Shown piece after piece: positions 37,295 through 46,788 of a stretch of 64,000 nucleotides of DNA. The DNA is from JACKAQ01 sp965227145 (lineage in GTDB: Bacteria > Calditrichota > Calditrichia > RBG-13-44-9 > J075), in assembly GCA_965227145.1 (NCBI GenBank), contig OZ245730.1, positions 2,852,001 through 2,916,000 of the forward strand, given 5' to 3'. The notes beneath the pieces were generated by a model. The model made no database searches. It had not been told where the DNA came from and saw nothing but the letters and a program-made list of their open reading frames with translations. Made by a program: the position numbers and the translations under genes. Numbering within the stretch: position 1 is the first letter of the stretch; each line of letters begins with the position of its first letter.

Positions 37295-37308
37295 GGTTAC
37301 TATTTTTG

Positions 37309-37438
37309 GCTAACTGTCGGTTGTACCGGACGCAACAGCAGGGCTGTGCTTTTGTTCTAAATTTTAAGTTGTGCAAATGGGTTGTAAAACATCTGCAAAT
37401 TTGGTGCAAGTATTGCGCCGGTAAACCGTGTTGTTAGA
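37309..37438 (+). repeat. attC 57
   Basis: C/G stem with a stem change CGCAACAGCAGG and TATTGCGCC; R'' GCTAAC. Confidence 0.92.
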
Positions 37439-37457
37439 TTCAAGCAAAATTGAACAT

Positions 37458-37961
37458 ATGGAAATAAAGGTCAAAAAACCGATAATGTTTTTATCAATAT
37501 TCGTCATTGTCGTAGCTGTTGATGCAGCTTTTAGTGGAATAACTTTGGGTAGAGATTTGATACTCAGTTGGATAATAATCCTAGGAATTCCTCTTGAATT
37601 GGTTGCTATTCTGTTTCTTATGCCAACGCTTCGCTTGTATTTCTCTGAAAAAGGCTTAAGGAGATATTGGAAAATTGGGATAGGTAAGTATATTCTTTGG
37701 GAGGATAACCGGTTCTCACTTCAATGGAACAATGTATCAAAAGTGTTTTCAGCTTTTCCACTTTGGGTCCCTTTAAGAATGATCGGAATTGGAGGACGAA
37801 CAAATCGTCGTTATTTAGTATTTTATGTTGGCTTTGTTACAACCCAAACAAAGGAATCGATATTGTACATAGCAACTCACGTGAAAAAAGAAGTGATAAG
37901 CAACGACGTTAAGAAACTAGTCAAAAAGTATAACCAAAAAAGAGACACTCTCAAAATGTAA
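37458..37961 (+). CDS. Membrane protein with PH-like tail, copy 1
   Basis: 167 residues. Two membrane segments at about 8-27 and 36-60, then KYILWEDNRFSLQWNNVSKV and RRYLVFYVGFVTTQ, a beta-rich PH-type region with a terminal helix. Copy 2 at 56058 differs at one residue (Ile9 to Val); a diverged relative is at 11497. The shared downstream tail is A2-like (GGTGGCGGAGCTTTG). The left half of the following attC is the same in both copies, but the right half is not. Confidence 0.85.
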   Translation: MEIKVKKPIMFLSIFVIVVAVDAAFSGITLGRDLILSWIIILGIPLELVAILFLMPTLRLYFSEKGLRRYWKIGIGKYILWEDNRFSLQWNNVSKVFSAFPLWVPLRMIGIGGRTNRRYLVFYVGFVTTQTKESILYIATHVKKEVISNDVKKLVKKYNQKRDTLKM

Positions 37962-38058
37962 GTTTTGGCAAAGTTTATAATTCGGTCTTTGTCAATTCTG
38001 CGCAGCAGGTTAAAAGTATTTCAGGTGGCGGAGCTTTGTAAAAATTTAGTGTTGCGTT

Positions 38059-38188
38059 TCTAACTTCCGGTTGTACCGGACGCAACCGCAGGGCTGTGCT
38101 TTCGTTCTAAAAAATATACTGTGCAAATAAGTTTAATAAAATCAGCCGGTTGTGTGCAAGTGTTTCGCCGGTAAACCTTTTTGTTAGC
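38059..38188 (+). repeat. attC 58
   Basis: Mismatched stem: left CGCAAC with right GTTTCG. R' GTTAGC. Confidence 0.92.
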
Positions 38189-38211
38189 CTATAATATCAT
38201 ATGTGATAAAA

Positions 38212-38799
38212 ATGATCAAAAAACTGCAATTCATATCATTTACATTAACTATAATACTTCTATTCTTTTGCTTCACATGCATCTGTTATATTTTACCAAA
38301 TTGCGAAACCTTATTTGGCACTATTCCAGAGCGTAATTCAAATCCATTTTATTGGTATACATTTTTAACATATCCCTTTGTTCACGACGGATTATTTCAC
38401 TGGTTACGAGAAGCACTATTTCTATTTGCAATAGGAATAATAATTGAGCTTAGGTTGCAACCTAAGCTCTTGATCAAAATGGTTGTTGGTTCAGTTACTA
38501 TATATGGTTTTTTGCTCACAATCTTATCTGAAGGTGATTTACCAGTATATGGGGGAACAGCAATAATATATGGTTATATTGGAACACTTTTAGCGATTAC
38601 AATAAAGTTCTACCGCACTTATACAAAATTGGAAATTGGAATAACTGCGTTAGTAATACTTTTTGTTATATCCGGTTTATTCTATCTTGAATTAGTCATA
38701 TACCAGTCATTATATTTAACAAGTTCCTTTGCATTTCTAATCACGTACAGTTTTATAAATAAAAATGGCTTGGAATTAAGTAATAGTTTCGGTGAATAA
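38212..38799 (+). CDS. Rhomboid-like membrane protein, probably inactive
   Basis: 195 residues, about six membrane segments. Residues 52-72 (LTYPFVHDGLFHWLREALFL) match the loop/helix 2 region of rhomboid proteases, and GGTAIIYGYIG at 114-124 sits where rhomboids have GxSG. The catalytic Ser is Thr or Ala here, and no His is seen in the last helix, so proteolysis is unlikely. It may instead bind membrane proteins, as inactive rhomboids do. ATG 38212 is preferred over a GTG three codons before. Confidence 0.75.
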   Translation: MIKKLQFISFTLTIILLFFCFTCICYILPNCETLFGTIPERNSNPFYWYTFLTYPFVHDGLFHWLREALFLFAIGIIIELRLQPKLLIKMVVGSVTIYGFLLTILSEGDLPVYGGTAIIYGYIGTLLAITIKFYRTYTKLEIGITALVILFVISGLFYLELVIYQSLYLTSSFAFLITYSFINKNGLELSNSFGE

Positions 38800-38813
38800 T
38801 CCAAAAGATTTTG

Positions 38814-38944
38814 GCTAACTAGCGGTTGTACCGGACTCAACCGCAGGGCTGGCAGTTTCTTTCTACGTTTTAATTTGTGCAAATAAGTTGTATAAAATCA
38901 GCCAATTATGTGCCGGTGTTTCGCCGGTAAACCTTTTTGTTAGA
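38814..38944 (+). repeat. attC 59
   Basis: Left arm CGGACTCAACC instead of CGCAACC, right GTTTCG: a mispaired stem. R'' GCTAAC. Confidence 0.91.
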
Positions 38945-39268
38945 TGGCAAATCGAAAAAGACGAAAGGCAATTTTGGTCAGTTGGTAAACGATAAGTTTT
39001 TATCTGTTTTGGTTTACCAGATTTTGGTGAATGTTCATTTTTTGGTGGCTGCTTCTACATGTCGTGTGTTTGCGTCGTTGGTTGCTTTGGCGCGTTTTTT
39101 CTGCGGTGGTTTTTTGGTAAAAGTTGGTTTGGTGCTGTTCTAACTGTCGGTTGTACCGGACGAAACCGCAGGGCGGTGCTTTCGTTCTAAAATATATTTT
39201 TTGCAAATAAGTTGTATAAAATCAGCCGGTTATGTGCAAGTGTTTCGCCGGTAAACCTCATTGTTAGA
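38940..39268 (+). mobile_element. Gene-less cassette family B (diverged) with attC 60
   Basis: attC 39139..39268, A/T stem, right end CCTCATTGTTAGA. The conserved GCCAACGC is altered to GCTTTGGCGC. Confidence 0.82.
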
Positions 39269-39602
39269 AGGCAAATCGAAAAAGGCTAAAAAGACAAAAA
39301 CCGATTTTGGCTGTTGGGAAAACTTAAGTTTGTATCTGTTTTGGTTTACCATTTTGTGGTGAACGTTCGTTTTTTGGTGCCAGTTTCTACATGTCTTTTG
39401 TTTGCGTCGTTGGTTGCCAACGCATGTTTTGTCTGCGGTGGTTGTTTGTGTGCAAATTGGTTTTGTGCGGTTCTAACTGGCGGTTGTACCGGACGAAACC
39501 GCAGGGCTGGCAGTTTCTTTCTAAGTTATAGTTTGTGCAAATATGTTTAATAAAATCAGCTAATTATGTGCCGGTGTTTCGCCGGTAAACCGTGTTGTTA
39601 GA
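39264..39602 (+). mobile_element. Gene-less cassette family B with attC 61
   Basis: attC 39472..39602, A/T stem. Body and attC match the cassette at 59208. Family B frame open 39314..39550. Confidence 0.85.
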
Positions 39603-39973
39603 TTCAGTTTTGTATTTTCAGAAAAGAAAAACTCCAAAAAATAAAGCAATTGCCAACGCAGAAATAATATTTTAAAAGACGTCCGCGAACGAAAGTAAAA
39701 GCCAATTTGATGAATAATATTTAAGAGTCGGTTTTTCGTAAGTGAAAGGTTTTCAGTAGTTTATATTTTTGGTTGTTTGTAATTCAGTAAGTCTTGTGTG
39801 TTTTCGCGGCGTATTTTTTCGTGGTAAATTTAAGTGTTGCGGTTCTAACTTTCGGTTGTACCGGACGCAACCGCAGGGCTGTGCTTTTGTTCTAAATTTT
39901 AGTTTGTGCAAATGGGTTGTAAAATATCAGCTAATTGTGGCGTAGTGTTGCGCCGGTAAACCGTGTTGTTAGA
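39598..39973 (+). mobile_element. Gene-less cassette family A1 with attC 62
   Basis: attC 39844..39973, C/G stem. Head hairpin broken in this copy (CTCCAAAAAATAAAG). Confidence 0.87.
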
Positions 39974-40305
39974 AGGCAAATCGAAAAAGGCTAAAAAGAC
40001 AAAAACCATTTTGGGTTGTTGGAAAAACATAAACTCTTATCTGTTTTGGTTTACCTTTTTGTAGTGAACGTTCGTTTTTTGGTGCCAGTTTCTACATGTC
40101 GTGTTTTTGCGTCGTTGGTTGCCAACGCACGTTTTGTCTGTGGTGTTATTTTCTGTGCAATTTATTATGTGCTGTTCTAACTGGCGGTTGTACCGGACGA
40201 AACCGCAGGGCTGTGCTTTCGTTCTAAAAAATATTTTGTGCAAATAAGTTGTATAAAATCAGCCGGTTGTGTGCAAGTGTTTCGCCGGTAAACCTTTTTG
40301 TTAGA
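39969..40305 (+). mobile_element. Gene-less cassette family B with attC 63
   Basis: attC 40176..40305, A/T stem. Family B frame closes at R'' because of the one-base deletion. Confidence 0.85.
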
Positions 40306-40306
40306 T

Positions 40307-41101
40307 ATGAAAAAAACAAATAAAAATAGAATCGGTAAAGGCAGAAAGAAATCGAATGAACCAGAACCCACTAACCCATTTTTTTTGAAAGAATATGTTG
40401 AGCAAAATTCTGTTTCAAATATTAAATCCTACATGGGCATCACATCTTCAAAGAGATATAAGACCAGGAGAGAAAAAGAAAATAAAATTCTGAATTTTAA
40501 AGTTTTGCTAATAATTATATTTGCAATATTAAATATCTTTTCAGGTTTTAAAATTACTGCATACTTGGAAGAAGTGTTAGAAAATATCATTGAATTGGTA
40601 TTAATTCTTCTTGGAGTTTCATTTGATTCAATCCAATTCACATACGCTGACTATTTTGTCTTGGCATCTATTCCATTCTTTTTCATTTGGTTTTTTCGCT
40701 TGTTAACCCGATTGTCAATGATGAAATGGCGGAAAGTAACGGCCAAAATTACTTTTATTGATGTGGTTGAAGATAATCGTGATTACCACAGTGAAAATTT
40801 TTCGAATGTTGACGGTTATCCATGGAAAGTTTCAATAGAGTATAAATATTTTATCAATAATAAAAATTATAGTGGAGTATACAAAAAGATATTCTATCCG
40901 GCTGATAGTTTTGGCAATGCGTTTGAACATGCAATGGATTTTTCTAAAAAGTATAAAAAGGGTAATGAAATAACAATTTTTTACAACCCTTGGTGGAAAA
41001 GTGCCTCTATAGTTGGTATCCAAGAAATAAATAACTACAACTGGGCTCTTGCTGTATCCATTTTTCTAATATTAATCGGTTTTATAATACATCTAATTTA
41101 A
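40307..41101 (+). CDS. DUF3592-like membrane protein
   Basis: 264 residues. A basic N-terminal 60 residues (KKTNKNRIGKGRKK) precede membrane segments at about 62-80, 92-106 and 113-133. Residues 140-235 have the DUF3592 pattern: WRKVTAKITFIDVVE, then VSIEYKYFINNKNYSG, a helix, and KKGNEITIFYNPWW. A last membrane segment lies at 245-263. DUF3592 proteins are envelope proteins of unknown role. The ATG is 2 bp after R' and the stop directly abuts the next attC, so the cassette is minimal. Confidence 0.86.
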   Translation: MKKTNKNRIGKGRKKSNEPEPTNPFFLKEYVEQNSVSNIKSYMGITSSKRYKTRREKENKILNFKVLLIIIFAILNIFSGFKITAYLEEVLENIIELVLILLGVSFDSIQFTYADYFVLASIPFFFIWFFRLLTRLSMMKWRKVTAKITFIDVVEDNRDYHSENFSNVDGYPWKVSIEYKYFINNKNYSGVYKKIFYPADSFGNAFEHAMDFSKKYKKGNEITIFYNPWWKSASIVGIQEINNYNWALAVSIFLILIGFIIHLI

Positions 41102-41231
41102 TCTAACTTCCGGTTGTACCGGACGCAACCGCGGGGCTGTGCTATTGTTCTAAATTTTAGTTTGTGCAAATGGGTTGTAAAATATCAGCAAATTGTGGCG
41201 TAGTGTTGCGCCGGTAAACCGTGTTGTTAGC
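41102..41231 (+). repeat. attC 64
   Basis: C/G stem with CCGCGGGGCTG; R' GTTAGC. Confidence 0.93.
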
Positions 41232-41243
41232 CAAATAATTCTC

Positions 41244-41729
41244 ATGAAAAAATACTCAATATTAACATTCATTTGGCTATTCTTTATGTTCTGCTTAAGT
41301 GCCATTCTTTACAGCTTTGAGCAAAGTAAGGCGTTGTATACATATCATGCAAATATTTTTGTAAGCCCCTGGAAAACGAAAAACATAACCCATAAGATTT
41401 TACTTGATAAACACGTGGATAATCAATACAAATTGCGAATTTTTCTTGTTCAACATAATGAAAGAACAATTGATAATAATTCAGACAGTTTAAAGATTGA
41501 GACGATAGAAACAGAAGAGGAGCTCTTTCAACCGACAATTGAGTATTCGAATACAACATTTAGTGATTATGACACGTCAGTACTTAAAATCATAGATTTG
41601 AAATATATAAAGCCTCTATCAATTGGCATAACATCACTTACAATCAATTTAGCAGATTGTAAGTTAACGACTACCTTGGAAGCAAAAACAGAAAACCATC
41701 TGTTAAAATTATCCGTCATTGGTGATTGA
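41244..41729 (+). CDS. Exported or anchored protein, first gene of a pair
   Basis: 161 residues. Hydrophobic N-terminus at about 5-23 (ILTFIWLFFMFCLSAILYS), a signal or anchor, then a polar beta-rich domain ending ENHLLKLSVIGD. No family recognised. Its TGA overlaps the ATG of the next gene (TGATG), so the two are probably translationally coupled. Confidence 0.81.
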   Translation: MKKYSILTFIWLFFMFCLSAILYSFEQSKALYTYHANIFVSPWKTKNITHKILLDKHVDNQYKLRIFLVQHNERTIDNNSDSLKIETIETEEELFQPTIEYSNTTFSDYDTSVLKIIDLKYIKPLSIGITSLTINLADCKLTTTLEAKTENHLLKLSVIGD

Positions 41730-42184
41730 TGAACCTCATAATAATAAAATCAATTCTTATTGCACTCGGAAGTTTAGCATTCTCTGGAATCGTTCTATTG
41801 TCATTCTTTCATGTGCAAAGAAACGATTTTTGGCGGTTTATTTTAGGTGCTGAAATATTAGTTGGATCATTTATTATTATCTCTCTGTTATTAATGGTCA
41901 AATATTTCAAAACTAAGAAGGAAAGCAGCATTATTCAGTTAGGTTATTCCGGATTGATAGGACTCAGTTTAACTATAACAATTATCCTATTTCACTTCGT
42001 TTCATATTTACAGAGTATGGTTCAGTATCTATATATGAATGATAAAAATTTAACTGTAAATGAAATTAGTTATTCGATTTTGCAACATCAGTACTATATT
42101 TATTTTGAAGCGTTTTCCACGTTTTATTTTTTTTCGATTTTAATTGCAGTTTTTGGATTGATAATACAGAATAGAAAAAAATAA
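41729..42184 (+). CDS. Four-helix membrane protein, second gene of a pair
   Basis: 151 residues with four membrane segments at about 3-25, 33-57, 68-92 and 122-147, almost no soluble part. The one-base overlap with the preceding stop suggests the two products work together, for example as a membrane pair with an exported partner. Function unknown. Confidence 0.81.
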   Translation: MNLIIIKSILIALGSLAFSGIVLLSFFHVQRNDFWRFILGAEILVGSFIIISLLLMVKYFKTKKESSIIQLGYSGLIGLSLTITIILFHFVSYLQSMVQYLYMNDKNLTVNEISYSILQHQYYIYFEAFSTFYFFSILIAVFGLIIQNRKK

Positions 42185-42190
42185 TTCAGG

Positions 42191-42319
42191 GCTAACATTC
42201 GGTTGTACCGGACGCAACCGCAGGGCTGTGCTTTTGTTCTAAATTTTAGGTTGTGCAAACAGTTGTAAAATATCAGCAAATTCGGTGCAAGTATTGCGCC
42301 GGTAAACCGTGTTGTTAGA
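42191..42319 (+). repeat. attC 65
   Basis: C/G stem with TATTGCGCC; R'' GCTAACATTCGG is one base shorter than usual. Confidence 0.92.
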
Positions 42320-42380
42320 TATATTTACTCAGTCAAACAACCACTATTAGACTGAACTAAATTATACTGAATGATGCAAT

Positions 42381-42785
42381 TTGATAAGTAAAAAATCGTT
42401 ATATTGGTTTATAAGAACACATGTAGCTTTAATCGGAGCAATTTCGATCTGGATTGGGTTTTTGGCTATGTTTGCTCCTGAACTTATCTCTTCCGGTTAT
42501 AAAACCGAGTTGAAAAGGACGGATATAATATACTTCATATGGTTGATATTATATGGAGCACTATTAATAACTCCGCATGGGTGGTTTCTAAAAAAACCTT
42601 TATTTATGAGCAAATTAATAATTATATCAATTGGTTCATTAAGTTTTGTTTGGCTCGGAATAACAGGTATTCATGAATATCTAAATGGCGGGAAAGACCC
42701 GCTTATTATTCCTTTTTCAATTGCTTCAATTTTTTTAATAATAACTGGTCCACTCTCAATGTATTTAAGAAGTAAGAAAACGTAA
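42381..42785 (+). CDS. Four-helix membrane protein, copy 1
   Basis: 134 residues with membrane segments at about 14-33, 46-64, 74-98 and 107-127. The likely start is TTG at 42381; two overlapping ATG codons just upstream are in another frame and soon stop, and the next in-frame ATG would remove part of the first helix. Copy 2 at 54283 differs at three residues. The 61 bp between attC and start are nearly identical in the two copies. Confidence 0.76.
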   Translation: MISKKSLYWFIRTHVALIGAISIWIGFLAMFAPELISSGYKTELKRTDIIYFIWLILYGALLITPHGWFLKKPLFMSKLIIISIGSLSFVWLGITGIHEYLNGGKDPLIIPFSIASIFLIITGPLSMYLRSKKT

Positions 42786-42828
42786 TATTTAATAATTGAA
42801 TCATTTAGTGGAAAATAATTTTTGCGTT

Positions 42829-42958
42829 TCTAACTTTCGGTTGTACCGGACGCAACCGCAGGGCTGTGCTTTTGTTCTAAATTTTAGTATGTGCAAATGA
42901 GTTGTAAAATATTAGCAAATTGTGGCGTAGTGTTGCGCCGGTAAACCGTGTTGTTAGA
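42829..42958 (+). repeat. attC 66
   Basis: C/G stem. Confidence 0.93.
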
Positions 42959-43333
42959 TTTCGATTTTGTATTTTTTCAAAAAAGAAAGACTCCAAAAAA
43001 TGGAGCAAAAGCCAACGCAAAGTAAATATTTTAAAGACGTCCGCTTTTCGTAAGTGAAAGCCAGTTTGCGGGATAAATATTTAAGAGTCCGTTTTTCGTA
43101 AGTGAAAGGTTTTCAACAGTTTAAATTTTTGGTTGTTTGTAAATCTGTAAGTTTTGTGTGTTTTTCGCTGTATTTTTTTCGTGGTAAAATTTAGTGTTGC
43201 GGTTCTAACTTTCGGTTGTACCGGACGCAACCGCAGGGCTGTGCTTTTGTTCTAAGTTTTAGTTTGTACAAATGAGTTGTATAAAATCAGCAAATTGTGG
43301 CGTAGTGTTGCGCCGGTAAACCGTGTTGTTAGA
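42954..43333 (+). mobile_element. Gene-less cassette family A1 with attC 67
   Basis: attC 43204..43333, C/G stem. Shows the internal repeat well: CTTTTCGTAAGTGAAAG near 43043 and TTTTTCGTAAGTGAAAG near 43094. Confidence 0.87.
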
Positions 43334-43658
43334 ATGCAAATCGAAAAAGACAAAAACCATTTTGTTCTGTTGGGAAAACATAAACTCTTATCTGTTTTGG
43401 TTTACCATTTTGTGGTGAACGTTCGTTTTTTGGTGCCAGTTTCTACATGTCGTGTGTTTGCGTCGTTGGTTGCCAACGCATGTTTTGTCTGCGATGGTTG
43501 TTTGTGTGCAAATCGGTTTTGTGCGGTTCTAACTGGCGGTTGTACCGGACGAAACCGCAGGGCTGGCAGTTTCTTTCTAAGTTATAAGTTGTGCAAATAA
43601 GTTGTATAAAATCAGCTAATTATGTGCCGGTGTTTCGCCGGTAAACCTTTTTGTTAGG
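43329..43658 (+). mobile_element. Gene-less cassette family B with attC 68
   Basis: attC 43528..43658, A/T stem, R' GTTAGG. Family B frame open to 43600. Confidence 0.85.
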
Positions 43659-43677
43659 TATAAAAAATTATCAAGCT

Positions 43678-44397
43678 ATGACATTTAAAAATTTAACGGA
43701 ATATACATCTTATTTAAAAGGTCTGTCTTCATTTGAATTATTAATTATTGAGCATCAATTAAGAATCAGTGATCCAAAACATCAAATCGTTTTGAATGAG
43801 CTCTCGCAAAGAGGATATAACACTCAAGATTTAAGCTATAAAGGAATTTGGAGTAATTATGCGAAGATAATTAATGCAGAATATTCTGAAAACAAATCTC
43901 CCATGACTGGGAAGATAACAATAAGATATAATAGCTGGACAATTCTGATATTCTCCGAGTTCGATGAATTTGATGAAGGAAATACATTTCAAACAAACAG
44001 TTATACAACCTTTCAATGCGAGTATTTGCAGAATGAATATTTTACTTTCAGGTTATTTTGGAATCCTTTTCTAAAAAAAATATTCAAGCTTGTAAAGTAT
44101 AACTCTTTCGATATAAAAAACTCATTGATAAACAACAATGTGGTAATAATGAGTAATAAAAAAGAATTGATGTCAAAATTACTCGAAGATCCTGAGATTA
44201 TTGATCAATTACAGATCTTAAATAATAGTTTTCACTCTACTTTTTCATTGAAGAGAAATTATGAAATTGAAAATAAAAGCAGTTACCTATTAAAATACCG
44301 AACGCGCGATATTTTAATCGATTATACACAAATGAATAAAGTCATATTGTTAATTTTTAGCACTTTAAGAAATTTATCCTATTTTCATAATAATTAA
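43678..44397 (+). CDS. Soluble protein, unknown
   Basis: 239 residues, no signal peptide. Starts LTEYTSYLKGLSSFELLIIE, a helical segment vaguely like the N-termini at 15541 and 30536, then ITIRYNSWTILIFSEFDEFD and a long beta/alpha region. No family recognised. Confidence 0.82.
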   Translation: MTFKNLTEYTSYLKGLSSFELLIIEHQLRISDPKHQIVLNELSQRGYNTQDLSYKGIWSNYAKIINAEYSENKSPMTGKITIRYNSWTILIFSEFDEFDEGNTFQTNSYTTFQCEYLQNEYFTFRLFWNPFLKKIFKLVKYNSFDIKNSLINNNVVIMSNKKELMSKLLEDPEIIDQLQILNNSFHSTFSLKRNYEIENKSSYLLKYRTRDILIDYTQMNKVILLIFSTLRNLSYFHNN

Positions 44398-44426
44398 ATG
44401 TCAGTGTAAATAAAAAGAAATATCAA

Positions 44427-44556
44427 CCTAACTTCCGGTTGTACCGGACGCAACCGCAGGGCTGTGCTTTTGTTCTAAATGTTAGTTTGTGCAAATGGGT
44501 TGTAAAATATCAGCAAATTGTGGCGTAGTGTTGCGCCGGTAAACCGTGTTGTTAGA
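44427..44556 (+). repeat. attC 69
   Basis: C/G stem, R'' CCTAAC. Confidence 0.93.
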
Positions 44557-44890
44557 AGGCAAATCGAAAAAGGCTAAAAAGACAAAAACCGATTTTGGTT
44601 GTTGGAAAAACATAAATTTGTATCTGTTTTGGTTTACCATTTTGTAGTGAAAGATCGTTTTTTGGTGCCAGTTTCTACATGTCGTGTTTTTGCGTCGTTG
44701 GTTGCCAACGCGCGTTTTGTCTGCGGTGGTTGTTTGTGTGCAAATCGGTTTTGTGCTGTTCTAACTGGCGGTTGTACCGGACGAAACCGCAGGGTTGGCA
44801 GTTTCTTTCTAAAAAATATTCTGTGCAAATAAGTTTAATAAAATCAGCCGGTTGCGTGCAAGTGTTTCGCCGGTAAACCGTGTTGTTAGA
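44552..44890 (+). mobile_element. Gene-less cassette family B with attC 70
   Basis: attC 44760..44890, A/T stem, GTTGGCAG centre. Family B frame open 44599..44832. Confidence 0.85.
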
Positions 44891-45262
44891 TTCAGTTTTG
44901 TATTTTCAAAAAAGAAAAAACTCCAAAAAATGGAGCGATTGCCAACGCCAAAATAATATTTAAAAGATGTCCGCAAACGAAAGTGAAAGCCAATTCGCGG
45001 GATAAATATTTAAGAGTTGGTTTTACGTAAGTGAAAGGTTTTCAGTAGTTTATATTTTTGGTTGTTTGCAATTTTGTAAGTTGTTTGTGTTTTTCGCAGT
45101 TTGTGTTTCGTGGTAAAATTTAGTGTTGCGGTTCTAACTTTCGGTTGTACCGGACGCAACCGCAGGGCTGTGCTTTCGTTCTAAATTTTAGTTTGTGCAA
45201 ATGGGTTGTAAAATATCAGCTAATTCGGTGCAAGTGTTTCGCCGGTAAACCGTGTTGTTAGA
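44886..45262 (+). mobile_element. Gene-less cassette family A1 with attC 71
   Basis: attC 45133..45262, mismatched stem (left CGCAAC, right GTTTCG). Confidence 0.87.
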
Positions 45263-45700
45263 TTCAGTTTTGTAATTTTTCAAAAAAGAAAAGGCTCCAA
45301 AAAATGGAGTAATTGCCAACGCAAAAATAATATTTAAAAGATGTCCGCTTTTCGTAAGTGAAAGGAAAATCGGTTTAAATATCATTTTCGGGAGTTTGTG
45401 CACTCACCTACTTTTTTCTTGTTTTCGATAAGTGCGTGCTTTTGTCCGCAATTCAAAAGGTAGGTTTTGGCAGGTTTTATATTTTCCGGTTTTCAAATTT
45501 TTTGCAAATTTTACAGTTTCGGTTTCAAAAATTTGTTCTTTTAAATTATTGTAAAATTTAGTGTTGCGGTTCTAACTTTCGGTTGTACCGGACGCAACCG
45601 CAGGGCTGTGTTTTTGTTCTAAATTTTAGTTTGTGCAAATGGGTTGTAAAATATTAGCTAATTGTGGCGTAGTGTTGCGCCGGTAAACCGTGTTGTTAGA
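45258..45700 (+). mobile_element. Gene-less cassette family A3 variant with attC 72
   Basis: attC 45571..45700, C/G stem. The A3 tail switches to a different sequence after GGCAGGTTTTATATTT (TTGCAAATTTTACAGTTTC and following), seen nowhere else in the window. Confidence 0.84.
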
Positions 45701-45734
45701 ATGCAAAAGGTCACTTACTTTCTATTTAACAGAA

Positions 45735-46268
45735 ATGGTAAATATGATAGATGAAACCCTCATTGGCTCAGCGATCAATCGGAATTATAAAGATACACCT
45801 CATATATTATTTGATATACTTGGTTTAACCAAAATGGAGTTGCATGAATCAATAAATTTAGCGGACGCTGCGACGCAGGGATATTTGGGAGTTTATTCAC
45901 CAAGTTTGGCTTTAGCTTTCATTGGTTCTGGTAGCATAATATTTGGTTTACAATCCTTTGCAGATGATCAATTTGTTGACAAATTAGCAAGAGAATTTGA
46001 AGTTCTAAGTTTTTATATTAATCCCGCAGAAGAAATAAATACTTTTAGAATACTCAGAGGTGGTAAGTGTATCAGGGATAATTTTAGCAATGACCAATTT
46101 CAGGAAATTGGTGAACCACTGGAAATTGAAAAAATCGAAAAAGATCCTACAAAACTGATTGTTAATCTACTTAGCCGTCATTTAAGGGTAGATTTCTTTA
46201 AGGAATTTATAAAAAGTGATATTTTAATATTTAAACGTCGAAAATCTTTTTGGGGGAAATTTTTCTAA
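45735..46268 (+). CDS. Soluble protein, unknown
   Basis: 177 residues from ATG 45735 (an ATG three codons later is equally possible). No signal peptide; one moderately hydrophobic stretch (SPSLALAFIGSGSIIFGLQS) may be core. Ends with a basic FKRRKSFWGKFF tail. The stop TAA is inside the attC core. No family recognised; size and context would suit an immunity-like protein, but there is no direct evidence. Confidence 0.8.
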   Translation: MVNMIDETLIGSAINRNYKDTPHILFDILGLTKMELHESINLADAATQGYLGVYSPSLALAFIGSGSIIFGLQSFADDQFVDKLAREFEVLSFYINPAEEINTFRILRGGKCIRDNFSNDQFQEIGEPLEIEKIEKDPTKLIVNLLSRHLRVDFFKEFIKSDILIFKRRKSFWGKFF

Positions 46269-46393
46269 CTTCCGGTTGTACCGGACGCAACCGCAGGGCT
46301 GTGCTTTCGTTCTAAATTTTAGTTTGTGCAAATGGGTTGTAAAATATTAGCAAATTGTGGCGTAGTGTTGCGCCGGTAAACCGTGTTGTTAGA
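46264..46393 (+). repeat. attC 73
   Basis: C/G stem; TCTAAC overlaps the preceding stop codon. Confidence 0.93.
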
Positions 46394-46769
46394 TTCAGTT
46401 TTGTATTTTTCAGAAAAGAAAAGACTCCAGAAAATGGAGCGATTGCCAACGCCAAAATAATATTTAAAAGATGTCCGCTTTTCGTAAGTGAAAACCAATT
46501 TGCGGGATAAATATTTAAGAGTCGGTTTAATTTAGTGCCAGGTTTTCGCAAGTTTATAATTTTGGTTTTGTGGTCAACAGTGGGCTTCTGTAAAAATGTA
46601 AGTCAGTTGGCGGAGCTTTGAAAAAACAAAGTGTTGCGGTTCTAACTACCGGTTGTACCGGACGCAACCGCAGGGCTGTGCTTTTGTTCTAAGTTTTAGT
46701 TTGTGCAAACAGTTGTAAAATATCAGCAAATTCGGTGCAAGTGTTGCGCCGGTAAACCGTTTTGTTAGA
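46389..46769 (+). mobile_element. Gene-less cassette family A2 with attC 74
   Basis: attC 46641..46769, C/G stem, right end CCGTTTTGTTAGA. Confidence 0.87.
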
Positions 46770-46788
46770 ATAGAAAAGAAATTTAGTG

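Noticed and set aside
46312..46551. Minus-strand frames with ALAIAPFFGVFSFLKN in family A heads
   Set aside because: Antisense of the head hairpin region; no starts, and read-through of the preceding attC. Variable between copies.
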